Shown here: piece by piece, positions 27,087 to 34,807 of the stretch
Numbering within the stretch: the first letter of the stretch is position 1
Layout: each line of letters begins with the position of its first letter
DNA from: JBIOWF01 sp044868295
GTDB taxonomy: Bacteria; Actinomycetota; Actinomycetes; Streptosporangiales; Streptosporangiaceae
Length of the DNA: 38,826 bases
Assembly (NCBI GenBank): GCA_044868295.1
Contig: JBIOWF010000327.1
Span: 1-38,826 of the forward strand
Direction of reading: 5' to 3'
Notes under the pieces: generated by a model
Seen by the model: only the letters and a program-made list of their open reading frames with translations
Database searches by the model: none
What the model was told of the DNA's origin: nothing
Position numbers and translations under genes: made by a program

Positions 27087-28136
27087 ATGCCGCTGATCGT
27101 TGTGACCACCTCGCCACGCGTCGCGCCCGGGCTGCTGAGCGGAGACGCGTGGGTGGCACTGCGCGGGAATCGGGTGCTCACGGCTTCCGCGGGGCACCCG
27201 CACCTGCCCTATCTCGCCGAGGCGGGCGTCCACGTCGAGGTCGTGACTCCCGACGCTGTGGCGCTCGCGGGCGAGAGCCGTACCGGCACGGTGGTGTGGC
27301 TGGCCGCGCAGGACGGCGAGGAGGACTTCATGCGGGCGCTCGGGCACGCCGCGATCGCCCTGGAGGATCCGCCGGTGATCGAGGTCGTTCCCGGTTCCTA
27401 CGACCTGCCGGGCGCGCGGCTGCTCGATCTCGTCCAGGTGATGGACCGGCTGCGCCGCGAATGCCCGTGGGACCGCAAGCAGACCCACGAGTCGCTGGTG
27501 CCGTACCTCGTCGAGGAGTCCTACGAGGTCCTGGAGACGATCGAGCAGGGCGACTACGCCGCGCTCCGCGAGGAGCTCGGCGACCTGCTGCTGCAGGTGA
27601 TGTTCCACTCCCGCGTGGCCCAGGAACGGATCTCGCCGGTGGGAGAGCTCTCGGCTGACCGGACCGGCCAGATCGGCGCTGGGGGCGACGCGGGGGACGC
27701 AGGCGAAGGACGTGAAACAGGCGACGGGTTCGACATCGACGACGTCGCCGAGGGAATCGTGGACAAGCTGGTCCGCCGCCACCCGCACGTGTTCTCCGGC
27801 CTGCAGGTGGCGGACGCCGACGAGGTGAGCGGCAACTGGGAGGCGATCAAGGCGGCCGAACGGGCGGCCAAGGGCGCGCCGGAGTCCGAGCTCGCCGGAG
27901 TGCCGATGGGGCAGCCCGCGCTCTCCCTCGCCGCCCAACTGCTGCGCCGCGCCCAGCGTGCCGGAGCCCCCGCCGAGCTCGCCGACGACCTGCCCACCGC
28001 CGTCGGGACCCAGCTCTTCCATCTCGTACGGCTCGCGCAGGCCCAGGGCCTCGACCCCGAGGCTGAGCTGCGCAAAGCCGCTCGCGCCTACCGGGACCGC
28101 GTGATCTCGTGGGAGGGAAGAGTGGAAATTTCATGA
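27087..28136 (+). CDS. mazG: Nucleoside triphosphate pyrophosphohydrolase MazG
   Basis: A 349-residue MazG that hydrolyses (d)NTPs, including damaged ones, to NMP and PPi. The catalytic helices are clear: CPWDRKQTHESLVPYLVEES (RKQTHESLVPYLVEESYE), with metal ligands in EESYE and EELGDLLLQVMFHS. The N-terminal ~110 residues are the extension seen in actinobacterial MazG, related to a tetrapyrrole-methylase-like remnant. A Gly/Asp-rich insertion (about residues 190-212) separates the two MazG repeats. The second repeat has RHPHVFSGLQVADADEVSGNWEAIK. Confidence 0.93.
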   Translation: MPLIVVTTSPRVAPGLLSGDAWVALRGNRVLTASAGHPHLPYLAEAGVHVEVVTPDAVALAGESRTGTVVWLAAQDGEEDFMRALGHAAIALEDPPVIEVVPGSYDLPGARLLDLVQVMDRLRRECPWDRKQTHESLVPYLVEESYEVLETIEQGDYAALREELGDLLLQVMFHSRVAQERISPVGELSADRTGQIGAGGDAGDAGEGRETGDGFDIDDVAEGIVDKLVRRHPHVFSGLQVADADEVSGNWEAIKAAERAAKGAPESELAGVPMGQPALSLAAQLLRRAQRAGAPAELADDLPTAVGTQLFHLVRLAQAQGLDPEAELRKAARAYRDRVISWEGRVEIS

Positions 28137-28189
28137 ATTGACCGCTTAACTGATCGTGTTTCCTTGGTCATCCCCGATGAGCGGAGCGC

Positions 28190-28702
28190 GTGGTGGCGGA
28201 ACTCACACAGGTCGGCTGGCAGGTCAACGCGATCGCGCAGCTGGTCATCACCCTCGTCGGTCTTGTGGCGCTCGTGCCGGGCTGGCGTCGGCGCGGAGGC
28301 CTCTCGACGGTTCTCGCCGTGATCGGCACTCTGCTCCAGGTCCCACAGTTCGTGGTCATCGCCATGCTCGACGTCAAGATCTTCGGAGACCTCTACGGTT
28401 CCGAGACCTTCCAGGTGGTGAACGTCATCTTCGCTCTGGGCGGCACCCTCGGGTTGGCCCTGGTGCTGGTGGCGCTGGTCGTGGTCAAGGCGTCCCCGCA
28501 GTGGCAGCCGGGACAGCCGCCCGCTCAATGGGCGCCGGGCGGAGCAGTACCAACAGGTCAGTGGGGACCCGGCTGGACCCCGGGTGCCGGGAGCCCCGGG
28601 GGTCAACGGGGGCCGGCCGGCGGGAGCCCGACGGGTCAGCCGGGGCAGGGTGGTGGCAGTCCTACCGGTCCGGGATCGGGTGGCGGGAGTACCGAGCGGT
28701 AA
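28190..28702 (+). CDS. Small membrane protein with Gly/Pro-rich tail
   Basis: A 170-residue protein with three or four hydrophobic helices (QLVITLVGLVALVPGW, LSTVLAVIGTLLQVPQFVVIAML, VNVIFALGGTLGLALVLVALVVV) and then a disordered tail of about 65 residues rich in Gly, Pro, Gln and Trp (QWQPGQPPAQW, GGSPTGQPGQGGGS). I do not recognise a named family. It sits between mazG and eno. GTG at 28190 is the likely start, with GGAG five bases upstream. A tail of this kind is common on small actinobacterial membrane proteins. Confidence 0.7.
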   Translation: MVAELTQVGWQVNAIAQLVITLVGLVALVPGWRRRGGLSTVLAVIGTLLQVPQFVVIAMLDVKIFGDLYGSETFQVVNVIFALGGTLGLALVLVALVVVKASPQWQPGQPPAQWAPGGAVPTGQWGPGWTPGAGSPGGQRGPAGGSPTGQPGQGGGSPTGPGSGGGSTER

Positions 28703-28751
28703 GGGTCGGTAGGCTTTGACGCAAAGCGTCTACCGACTCTAGGAGTGCTCC

Positions 28752-30032
28752 GTGGCTTCCATCGAGGCCGTTACCGCCCGCGAGATCCTCGACTCCCGGG
28801 GCAACCCCACGGTCGAGGTCGAAGTGCTGCTGGACGACTACAGCACCGGCCGCGCCGCGGTCCCGAGCGGTGCGTCCACCGGCCAGTTCGAGGCTGTCGA
28901 GCTGCGCGACGGCGACAAGAAGCGTTATCTCGGCAAGGGCGTGGAGAAGGCCGTCCTCGGTGTCACCGACGAGATCGCCGACGAGATCCTCGGTTTCGAC
29001 GCCGAAGAGCAGCGCCTCGTCGACCAGACGATGATCGACCTGGACGGCACGCCGAACAAGGCCCGCCTGGGCGCCAACGCGATCCTCGGCGTCTCCCTGG
29101 CCTTGGCCAAGGCCGCCGCCGACAGCGCCGACCTGCCGCTGTTCCGCTACGTCGGCGGGCCGAACGCGCACATCCTGCCGGTGCCGATGATGAACATCCT
29201 CAACGGTGGCGCGCACGCCGACACCAACGTGGACATCCAGGAGTTCATGATCGCGCCGATCGGCGCCGAGACGTTCTCCGACGCGCTGCGCATGGGCACC
29301 GAGACCTACCACACGCTGAAGAGCGTGCTGAAGGAGAAGGGCTACGCCACCGGCCTGGGCGACGAGGGCGGCTTCGCGCCCAACCTGCCGTCCAACCGGG
29401 ACGCCCTCGACCTCATCCTCGTGGCCATCGAGAAGGCGGGCTACACGCCGGGTCAGGACATCGCGCTCGCGCTCGACGTGGCCGCCTCCGAGTTCCACTC
29501 CGGTGGCGTCTACACCATCGACGGCAAGGGCCTGTCCGCCGACGAGCTGATCACCTTCTACGAGGACCTCGTCCGGTCCTACCCGCTGGTCTCCATCGAG
29601 GACCCGCTGAACGAGGAGGACTGGGCTGGCTGGCAGGCCATCACCAGCTCCCTCGGCACGAAGGTCCAGCTCGTGGGTGACGACCTGTTCGTCACCAACC
29701 CGGAGCGGCTTGAGCGGGGCATCCGCGAGGGCGCGGCCAACGCGCTGCTCGTCAAGGTCAACCAGATCGGCACGCTGTCGGAGACGCTCGACGCGGTCGA
29801 CCTGGCGCACCGCAGCGGCTACCGGTGCATGATGAGCCACCGCTCCGGCGAGACGGAGGACACCACGATCGCCGACCTGGCCGTCGCGACCAACTGCGGC
29901 CAGATCAAGACCGGTGCCCCGGCCCGCTCCGACCGTGTCGCCAAGTACAACCAGCTCCTGCGCATCGAGGAGCTGCTCGACGACGCCGCCCGCTACGCGG
30001 GTCGTGCGGCGTTCCCGCGCTTCCAGGGCTAG
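28752..30032 (+). CDS. eno: Enolase
   Basis: A 426-residue enolase, full length, converting 2-phosphoglycerate to phosphoenolpyruvate. Motifs: SGASTGQFEAVELRDGD (loop), GDEGGFAPNL (catalytic Glu), the Mg-ligand Asp and Glu in ALDVAASEF and SIEDPLNEEDW, GDDLFVTNPERL, the catalytic Lys in LLVKVNQIGTLSETL, and MMSHRSGETEDTTIADLA. GTG start with AGGAG seven bases before. Followed by a strong hairpin. Confidence 0.98.
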   Translation: MASIEAVTAREILDSRGNPTVEVEVLLDDYSTGRAAVPSGASTGQFEAVELRDGDKKRYLGKGVEKAVLGVTDEIADEILGFDAEEQRLVDQTMIDLDGTPNKARLGANAILGVSLALAKAAADSADLPLFRYVGGPNAHILPVPMMNILNGGAHADTNVDIQEFMIAPIGAETFSDALRMGTETYHTLKSVLKEKGYATGLGDEGGFAPNLPSNRDALDLILVAIEKAGYTPGQDIALALDVAASEFHSGGVYTIDGKGLSADELITFYEDLVRSYPLVSIEDPLNEEDWAGWQAITSSLGTKVQLVGDDLFVTNPERLERGIREGAANALLVKVNQIGTLSETLDAVDLAHRSGYRCMMSHRSGETEDTTIADLAVATNCGQIKTGAPARSDRVAKYNQLLRIEELLDDAARYAGRAAFPRFQG

Positions 30033-30066
30033 CCTTGCTGTGACTCCAGGGCTGGAGCCTGGCGCT

Positions 30067-30095
30067 CCCGGGGCTCGCGTTTCGCGCTCCCCGGG
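30067..30095 (+). terminator. Hairpin downstream of eno
   Basis: CCCGGGG (30067-30073) and CCCCGGG (30089-30095) are perfect arms; inside them CGCG-TTT-CGCG pairs as well, with a CT/CT mismatch between. There is no T-run. It is 35 bp after the eno stop and probably ends the eno transcript. The remaining part of the 208-bp gap to the next gene is GC-rich with repeated CGTACGG motifs. Confidence 0.6.
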
Positions 30096-30240
30096 TTGCG
30101 CCGGGCCGTGCTTCGTACGGCTCGCGCCCGGCGCGTGAGTCGTACGGAAGCCCGCGGGCGTGAGCCGTACAGGAGACTGGAGAAGACACACGAAGGCGCG
30201 ATCGCGTGGGCGACGCGCGGCGACAGGCAGGTGATCCGCA

Positions 30241-30645
30241 TTGGCGAAGCGTCCGCAGCTGACCGGCAGGGCGGCGATCCTCGCGGTCGTGGTGTGCGCG
30301 ATCGCGATGAGCCTGGCCTATCCCGTGCGGGAGTACGTCGCCCAGCGGCGGCAGATCGCCCAGCTGGAGCAGCAGCAGACGCAGGCGTTGAAGAGGCTCG
30401 CGAAACTGCAGGAGCGGCGCAAGCAGCTCGAAGATCCGAATTACATCAAGCAGCAGGCCAAGAAGCGGCTCCACTGGTGTGAGCCGGGGGCGAAGTGTTA
30501 CGTCCTGCTCGATGACGAGACGAACAAGGTTCCGGCGAAGGCCGGGCAGCAGCAGACCGGCAAGGCACCTTGGTATCTGACGCTCTGGGAGTCCGTGGAG
30601 GCCGCGGACAAGGGCACGGACCAGAAGGCCGCTGCGGCTTCCTGA
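30241..30645 (+). CDS. FtsB/DivIC-like septum formation initiator
   Basis: A 134-residue bitopic membrane protein of the FtsB/DivIC family. One transmembrane helix (AAILAVVVCAIAMSLAYPV, residues about 11-29) is followed by a coiled coil (REYVAQRRQIAQLEQQQTQA to about 62) and the family motif LEDPNYIKQQAKKRLHWCEPG. It acts in divisome assembly with FtsL and FtsQ. The start is the TTG at 30241, behind AGGTGAT. Position after eno and before DUF501/ppx is the conserved actinobacterial order. Confidence 0.92.
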   Translation: MAKRPQLTGRAAILAVVVCAIAMSLAYPVREYVAQRRQIAQLEQQQTQALKRLAKLQERRKQLEDPNYIKQQAKKRLHWCEPGAKCYVLLDDETNKVPAKAGQQQTGKAPWYLTLWESVEAADKGTDQKAAAAS

Positions 30646-30658
30646 AGGAGTTCTGACG

Positions 30659-31162
30659 GTGGTAGATCCAGCCGATCTCGCGGCGGTCGAGGCGCAGCTC
30701 GGCCGTCCGCCCCGCGGCGTGCGGGCGGTCGCGCACCGGTGCCCGTGCGGGCGGCCCGACGTGGTGGAGACGTCTCCTCGGCTTCCCGACGGCTCCCCGT
30801 TCCCGACGCTGTTCTACCTGACCTGCCCCAAGGCGGCCTCGGCCATCGGCACCCTGGAGTCGTCCGGCCTGATGAAGCGGATGCAGGCCCGGCTGGCCGA
30901 GGATCCGGAGCTGGCCGCGGCGTACGGTGCGGCGCACGAGGACTATGTCGCCCGCCGGAACGAGGCCGCGGACGAGGACGGCCTGGAGCCGCTGCCGGGG
31001 GACATGCAGAGCGCGGGCGGCATGCCGGACCGGGTCAAGTGCCTGCACGCACTGGTCGGTCACGAGCTGGCCGCGCCCGGTGTGAACCCGTTCGGCCGTG
31101 AAGCGCTCGACGCCCTTCCCGACTGGTGGTCCGACGCCCCCTGCGTCCCACCGCCCTCATGA
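30659..31162 (+). CDS. DUF501 family protein
   Basis: A 167-residue DUF501 protein. Family marks: QLGRPPRGVRAVAHRCPCGRP (HRCPCGRPDVVETSPRLPDG), FPTLFYLTCP, and the C-terminal DRVKCLHALVGHELAAPG. The conserved Cys and His residues suggest metal binding, but no function is established. GTG start with AAGGAG eight bases upstream, 14 bp after the divisome gene. Its stop is embedded in an ATGA that offers an alternative start for the ppx gene. Confidence 0.93.
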   Translation: MVDPADLAAVEAQLGRPPRGVRAVAHRCPCGRPDVVETSPRLPDGSPFPTLFYLTCPKAASAIGTLESSGLMKRMQARLAEDPELAAAYGAAHEDYVARRNEAADEDGLEPLPGDMQSAGGMPDRVKCLHALVGHELAAPGVNPFGREALDALPDWWSDAPCVPPPS

Positions 31163-31173
31163 TTGGAACGGGT

Positions 31174-32145
31174 ATGAACCGCGTGGCCGCGATCGACTGC
31201 GGGACGAACTCGGTGCGTCTTCTCATCGCCGACATCTCGGGCGACGAGCTCGCCGACGTCGAGCGCCGGATGGAGATCGTCCGGCTCGGCCAGGGCGTGG
31301 ACCAGACCGGCAGGCTCGCACCTGAGGCGCTGGAGCGCACGTTCACCGCGATGCGCGGCTACGCGAAGCTCATCCTGGAGCACGCGGGAGCCGCGGCCGG
31401 CGGCACTCCCGCCGACATGATGCCCGTTCGCGTCGTGGCGACCAGCGCGACCCGTGACGCGTCCAACCGGGCCGACTTCGTCGCGGGAGTTCGCGAGATC
31501 TTCGGTGTCGACCCCGAGGTCGTGACCGGCTCGGAAGAGGCGCATCTGTCGTTCACCGGAGCCACCCGCGGGCTCGCCCGGGCCGTCTCGCCCGCAGGAT
31601 CTTCGCGGGAGGCCGCGACTCCGTATCTTGTCGTGGACATCGGCGGCGGGTCAACCGAGTTCGTCGTCGGCACCACGGACGCGGACGCCGCCCTGTCGGT
31701 GGACATCGGCTGCGTGCGGCTGACCGAGCGACACCTCAGGGAGGACCCACCCGGGGCGGCGGCCGTACAGGCCGTGATCGCGGACATCGACGCGGCGCTG
31801 GACCGGGTCGAGGCGGCGGTGCCGGTCCACGAGGCCCGGACGCTGGTCGGGCTCGCCGGTTCGGTCACCACGGTCGCCGGAATCGCCCTCGACCTGCCCG
31901 CCTACGACCCGGCGAGGATCCATCACTCCCGGATCTCCGCGGACCAGGTGCACGAGGTCTCCGCGCGGCTGCTGGCCATGACGCACGACGAGCGCGCGGC
32001 CATCCCCGTCATGCATCCGGGACGCGTGGACGTGATCGGAGCGGGCGCGGCCATCCTGGATCGCATCGTCCGGCGGTACGGCTTCGCCGAGGTCGTCGTC
32101 AGCGAGCACGACATCCTCGACGGGATCGCCTGGTCCCTCTCCTGA
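31174..32145 (+). CDS. Exopolyphosphatase / pppGpp phosphohydrolase (Ppx/GppA)
   Basis: A 323-residue single-domain Ppx/GppA protein of the actin-like ATPase fold. Motifs: phosphate-1 VAAIDCGTNSVRLLIAD, ATSATRDASNR, EVVTGSEEAHLSF, phosphate-2 VVDIGGGSTEFVV, and GLAGSVTTVAGIAL. It degrades polyphosphate or acts on (p)ppGpp; actinobacteria carry two short paralogues of differing substrate. The start MNRVAAIDCG at 31174 is preferred; an ATG at 31159 overlaps the DUF501 stop as ATGA and is also possible. Operon with the two preceding genes. Confidence 0.93.
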   Translation: MNRVAAIDCGTNSVRLLIADISGDELADVERRMEIVRLGQGVDQTGRLAPEALERTFTAMRGYAKLILEHAGAAAGGTPADMMPVRVVATSATRDASNRADFVAGVREIFGVDPEVVTGSEEAHLSFTGATRGLARAVSPAGSSREAATPYLVVDIGGGSTEFVVGTTDADAALSVDIGCVRLTERHLREDPPGAAAVQAVIADIDAALDRVEAAVPVHEARTLVGLAGSVTTVAGIALDLPAYDPARIHHSRISADQVHEVSARLLAMTHDERAAIPVMHPGRVDVIGAGAAILDRIVRRYGFAEVVVSEHDILDGIAWSLS

Positions 32146-32259
32146 ACCCCCTCGCACCGAGTTACCGATTTACGCCCAGGCTGGTGGGTGCTACGCGGCC
32201 GCCCTGCTCTTGCTCTCCGTGATCGAGCTCGTGGGACTCACTGAGATCTCCGGAGGATG

Positions 32260-32320
32260 CCCCGGCCTTCAGGCCGGGGAGGATTTCGGACCCCTTCAGG
32301 GGCGGCCCGCCGCAGGCGGG
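32260..32320. other. Three consecutive hairpins at the left part of the TnpB element
   Basis: Three perfect inverted repeats in 61 bp: CCCCGGCCT-TC-AGGCCGGGG (32260-32279), CCCC-TTCA-GGGG (32291-32302) and CCCGCC-GCA-GGCGGG (32306-32320). The first is followed by GAGGAT and resembles the right-end hairpin of the element (33704-33733) and of the remnant (5922-5957). They overlap the stop codon of the RHH gene, so they may end its transcript as well as insulate ppx. Confidence 0.7.
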
Positions 32321-32469
32321 ACAGCCTCGGGCGCGGAGCGTCCGTCATGGCCGAGTCCTTTCTCGATCAGGTACAGCATCTGCGCGTTCAGGGAGCGCCG
32401 GTCTGCCTGAGCGGACGCGATGATCTGCTCGTGCAGGTCGTCGGGGATGCGTAGCGAAAAACGAACCAT
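32296..32469 (-). CDS. Arc-type ribbon-helix-helix protein, divergent from tnpB
   Basis: A 57-residue protein, MVRFSLRIPDDLHEQIIASA then QADRRSLNAQMLYLIEKGLG and a short Ala/Pro tail. This is the Arc/MetJ ribbon-helix-helix pattern: the beta strand VRFSLRIPD, helix LHEQIIASAQADRRS and helix NAQMLYLIEKGL. Dimers of such proteins bind palindromic DNA. Its ATG is 28 bp from the TnpB ATG and both lie in one perfect inverted repeat. TAGAAT (32481-32476) ends six bases before the ATG, so the transcript is probably leaderless. Likely a repressor of itself and of tnpB (inference). Confidence 0.8.
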   Translation of the reverse strand: MVRFSLRIPDDLHEQIIASAQADRRSLNAQMLYLIEKGLGHDGRSAPEAVPPAAGRP

Positions 32470-32500
32470 GGCTCCATTCTAACGCTATGATGGAGCCATG
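32466..32500. promoter_or_regulatory. Bidirectional promoter/operator with both start codons in one inverted repeat
   Basis: CATGGCTCCAT (32467-32477) and ATGGAGCCATG (32490-32500) are perfect 11-bp arms around 12 bp. The outer CAT/ATG are the start codons of the RHH gene (leftward) and tnpB (rightward). TATGAT (32486-32491) and, on the other strand, TAGAAT (32481-32476) are -10 elements placed about 6 bases before each start. Binding of one dimer would block both starts. Confidence 0.75.
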
Positions 32501-33691
32501 TCCCGGTACCGGCTCCAGCCCACCCCTGCCCAAGAGCAGGCGCTGGCCGAGCACTGCGCGCACGCCAGGTTCGTGTGGAACCTCGCCGTCGAGCAGCACG
32601 CCCACTGGCGTCCGGGCAGGAAGTCCGCGCCGGGATTCGCCGAACAGTGCCGCCAGCTCACCCAAGCCCGAGCCGAGTTCGCGTGGCTGCGCGCCGGATC
32701 GGTGACCGTGCAGCAACAGGCGCTCAAAGACTTCGCCCAGGCCATGGCCAACTTCTTCAGCGGCACCCACAGGCGGCCGACATGGCGCAAACGCGGCGAA
32801 GGCGACGGCTTCCGGATCGTCGCGGTCAAGGAAGGCGACGTCCGCCGCCTGTCCCGCAACACCGGCGAGGTGAAGATCCCGAAAGTGGGGTGGGTGCGGT
32901 TCCGCTGGTCCCGCGCCGTCCCCGGCGGGGTGAAGTCCTACCGGGTCAATCGTGACGCCGCGGGACGGTGGCACGTGGCGTTCGCGGCGATCCCCGAACC
33001 CGTGCCCGCGCCCGGCAACGGCGAGAGGGTCGGCGTGGACCGGGGCGTCGCCGCCTCCGCCGCGCTTTCGACCGGCGAACTCCTCACCGTGCCCGGCCTT
33101 TCCCGCGCCGGGCGATCGCGGCTGCTGCGGCTCCAGCGCAAACTCGCCCGTGCCAAGCGCGGCTCCAACCGGCGCGGCAAGGTCAAGTCCGCGATCGCGA
33201 AACTGAAGGCCCGCGAGAGCGACCGGCGCAAGGACTGGGTGGAGAAGACCAGCACCCGCCTGGCCCGCGACTTCGACGTGATCGCCGTCGAGGACCTGAA
33301 GATCGCAAACATGACGCGGTCCGCGAAAGGGACTCTCCAAGTGCCCGGCAGGAACGTCCGTCAGAAGGCCGGGCTGAACCGGGGCATCCTCGCCAGCGGC
33401 TGGGGTCTGCTCGTCCAGCGGCTGGAGCACAAAGCACCCGGCCGCGTCGTGAAGATCAACCCCGCGTACACGAGTCTGCGTTGCTCGGCGTGCGGGATCG
33501 TGGACCGGAAAGCGCGCGAGAGCCAAGCCGCCTTCCGGTGCCGGTCCTGCGGATACGCCTGCAACGCCGACGTGAACGCGGCCCGCAACATCCGACACGC
33601 GGCAGGGCATGCCGTGTCCGCGCGGGGAGGCTCCGGGTTGCCGGGGCCGGTGAACCGCGAACCTCAACCCGACCTCCCCTCAGCGGCGTAG
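32498..33691 (+). CDS. tnpB: TnpB RNA-guided nuclease, IS200/IS605 type
   Basis: A 397-residue TnpB, the ancestor-type of Cas12. N-terminal YRLQPTPAQEQALAEHCAHAR and FVWNLAVEQ are typical. The RuvC acidic triad appears complete: Asp in VGVDRGVAASAAL, Glu in IAVEDLKIANM, Asp in CNADVNAARNIRHA. The zinc finger is LRCSACG with CRSCGYAC. So the protein looks active. TnpB enzymes cut DNA guided by an RNA made from the element's right end; here that RNA would overlap the 3' end of the gene and end near 33733. The start ATG has no Shine-Dalgarno and a -10 six bases upstream, so it is probably leaderless. Confidence 0.92.
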   Translation: MSRYRLQPTPAQEQALAEHCAHARFVWNLAVEQHAHWRPGRKSAPGFAEQCRQLTQARAEFAWLRAGSVTVQQQALKDFAQAMANFFSGTHRRPTWRKRGEGDGFRIVAVKEGDVRRLSRNTGEVKIPKVGWVRFRWSRAVPGGVKSYRVNRDAAGRWHVAFAAIPEPVPAPGNGERVGVDRGVAASAALSTGELLTVPGLSRAGRSRLLRLQRKLARAKRGSNRRGKVKSAIAKLKARESDRRKDWVEKTSTRLARDFDVIAVEDLKIANMTRSAKGTLQVPGRNVRQKAGLNRGILASGWGLLVQRLEHKAPGRVVKINPAYTSLRCSACGIVDRKARESQAAFRCRSCGYACNADVNAARNIRHAAGHAVSARGGSGLPGPVNREPQPDLPSAA

Positions 33692-33703
33692 GAACGGTTG
33701 GAA

Positions 33704-33733
33704 TCCCCGGCTTTACCAGGGGGAGGATGTCAA
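33704..33733 (+). ncRNA. Right end of the element; likely 3' scaffold of the TnpB guide RNA
   Basis: TCCCCGG-CTTTA-CC(A)GGGGGA forms a stem with one bulged A, followed by GAGGATGTCAA. The same order (hairpin, GAGGANGTCAA) stands at the end of the remnant at 5922-5957. In characterised TnpB systems the guide RNA ends at the transposon right end and the flanking genomic bases become the guide. If TCAA is the end, the guide would start at 33734 with CCTCACGG. Transcription is not shown here. Confidence 0.55.
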
Positions 33734-33818
33734 CCTCACGGTGATCTGGGCCTCGCCTCGGTGTGGCTGGGGTGGCGGACCTCGGCCGGCACCGGGCGGG
33801 ACTGGCACGATCGGTGTC

Positions 33819-34622
33819 ATGAGCTCTGTACCGCCCGGATCCGGCTGGCCCGACGATCCGGCACGGCCGGACACGCCCGTCGCGCACGACCCCCTTGAGG
33901 TCGCCAAGCTGGCGGGTGAGAGCCGTACGCTGCCGGAATTGACCGCCCGGCAGTCCGTCTGCCGGGCATGCCCTCGCCTCGTGGAATGGCGCGAAGAGGT
34001 GGCGGACGTCAGGCGCCGTTCGTTCGCCGGAGAGACCTACTGGGGTCGCCCGGTCGCCGGTTGGGGGGACGAGAAACCGCGGGTCCTCATCGTCGGGCTC
34101 GCGCCCGCCGCGCATGGTGGCAACCGTACCGGCCGGATCTTCACGGGGGATCGCAGCGGTGACTGGCTGTTCGCCTCGCTGTATCGGACCGGGCTCGCCG
34201 CGCAGGAGACGAGCACGCACGCCGGTGACGGCCAGCGGCTGATCGGCGCGCGGATGCTGGCGGCGGTCCGGTGCGCGCCGCCCGCCAACAAGCCGACGAC
34301 GCAGGAGCGCGACGCCTGCTTCCCCTGGCTGTCGCGGGAGCTGGCGCTCGTGGCCGGTTCCACCCGTGTCATCGTCGCTCTGGGAGGCTTCGCCTGGCAG
34401 GCGGTCTGGCCCGCGCTCCGCTCCGCCGGCTACGAGCTGCCGCCGCGCCGACCACCGTTCGGGCACGCGGCCGAGGTCTCCGTCTCGTACGGCGGGGCGC
34501 CCGCGCACCTGCTCGGCTGCTATCACCCGAGTCAGCAGAACACCTTCACCGGGCGGGTCACCGCCGAGATGCTGGACGGGATCTTCGCCAGGGCGGCCGA
34601 GCTGGCGCACAACGCCGACTGA
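33819..34622 (+). CDS. Uracil-DNA glycosylase family 5 (UdgB)
   Basis: A 267-residue family 5 (UDGb) glycosylase that removes uracil and some other deaminated bases from DNA. Motif A is GLAPAAHGGNRTGRIFTGD, diagnostic of family 5 (no catalytic Asp/Asn as in family 1); motif B is CYHPSQQNTFTGR. The iron-sulfur cysteines are CRACPRL near the N-terminus and others in VRCAPP and DACFPWL. ATG at 33819; no clear Shine-Dalgarno. The element inserted 86 bp before this gene may have replaced its original promoter. The gene normally follows ppx in this region (inference from core order). Confidence 0.9.
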   Translation: MSSVPPGSGWPDDPARPDTPVAHDPLEVAKLAGESRTLPELTARQSVCRACPRLVEWREEVADVRRRSFAGETYWGRPVAGWGDEKPRVLIVGLAPAAHGGNRTGRIFTGDRSGDWLFASLYRTGLAAQETSTHAGDGQRLIGARMLAAVRCAPPANKPTTQERDACFPWLSRELALVAGSTRVIVALGGFAWQAVWPALRSAGYELPPRRPPFGHAAEVSVSYGGAPAHLLGCYHPSQQNTFTGRVTAEMLDGIFARAAELAHNAD

Positions 34623-34626
34623 ACGC

Positions 34627-34644
34627 TTGTGAATGCTTTCACGA
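34627..34644. promoter_or_regulatory. Rex-type operator, copy 1
   Basis: TTGTGAATGCTTTCACGA matches the Rex consensus TTGTGAA-N4-TTCACAA with one mismatch. It lies five bases after the udgB stop and 152 bp upstream of copy 2. Rex senses the NADH/NAD+ ratio. Confidence 0.75.
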
Positions 34645-34778
34645 GTGTGAAGTCGGTCACGAAGGAAAGTTCTACCGATTTTCTTCGAGAAATTCCGCCA
34701 TTGTGCCAGCAAATCCGGAAATATTGTCAGAGTTGACGCGATTATCGATTAGTGCGGTGGAGGGGTCTTGACGTAGCC

Positions 34779-34796
34779 TTGTGAATGCTTTCACAA
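34779..34796. promoter_or_regulatory. Rex-type operator, copy 2, at the ndh promoter
   Basis: TTGTGAATGCTTTCACAA is an exact match to the Rex consensus and extends to a perfect 20-bp palindrome with flanking C and G. It lies directly downstream of TTGACG (34768-34773), a candidate -35, so it would cover the -10 and block ndh transcription when NADH is low. Confidence 0.88.
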
Positions 34797-34807
34797 GCGA
34801 TCGATGC

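Larger units (their letters stand above)
32296..33733 (+). mobile_element. TnpB-only IS200/IS605-type element with RHH gene
   Basis: An intact TnpB gene with a divergent RHH gene, inserted between ppx and udgB, two genes adjacent in the core order. No TnpA (Y1 transposase) is present, so movement would need TnpA in trans. The right end is placed at GAGGATGTCAA (33723-33733). The left end is uncertain: it lies somewhere between the ppx stop and the RHH stop. TTAC, the IS608 target, occurs at 32162 and 32170, but this is weak evidence. Range given is the minimum. Confidence 0.75.

Noticed and set aside
28662..30191. 509-codon frame opposite eno
   Set aside because: Shadow of the enolase gene; low-complexity Val/Arg/Asp composition and no recognisable motif.
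32260..32320. CRISPR-like array
   Set aside because: The hairpins differ in sequence and spacing; there are no identical repeats with unique spacers. No CRISPR array was seen anywhere in the window.
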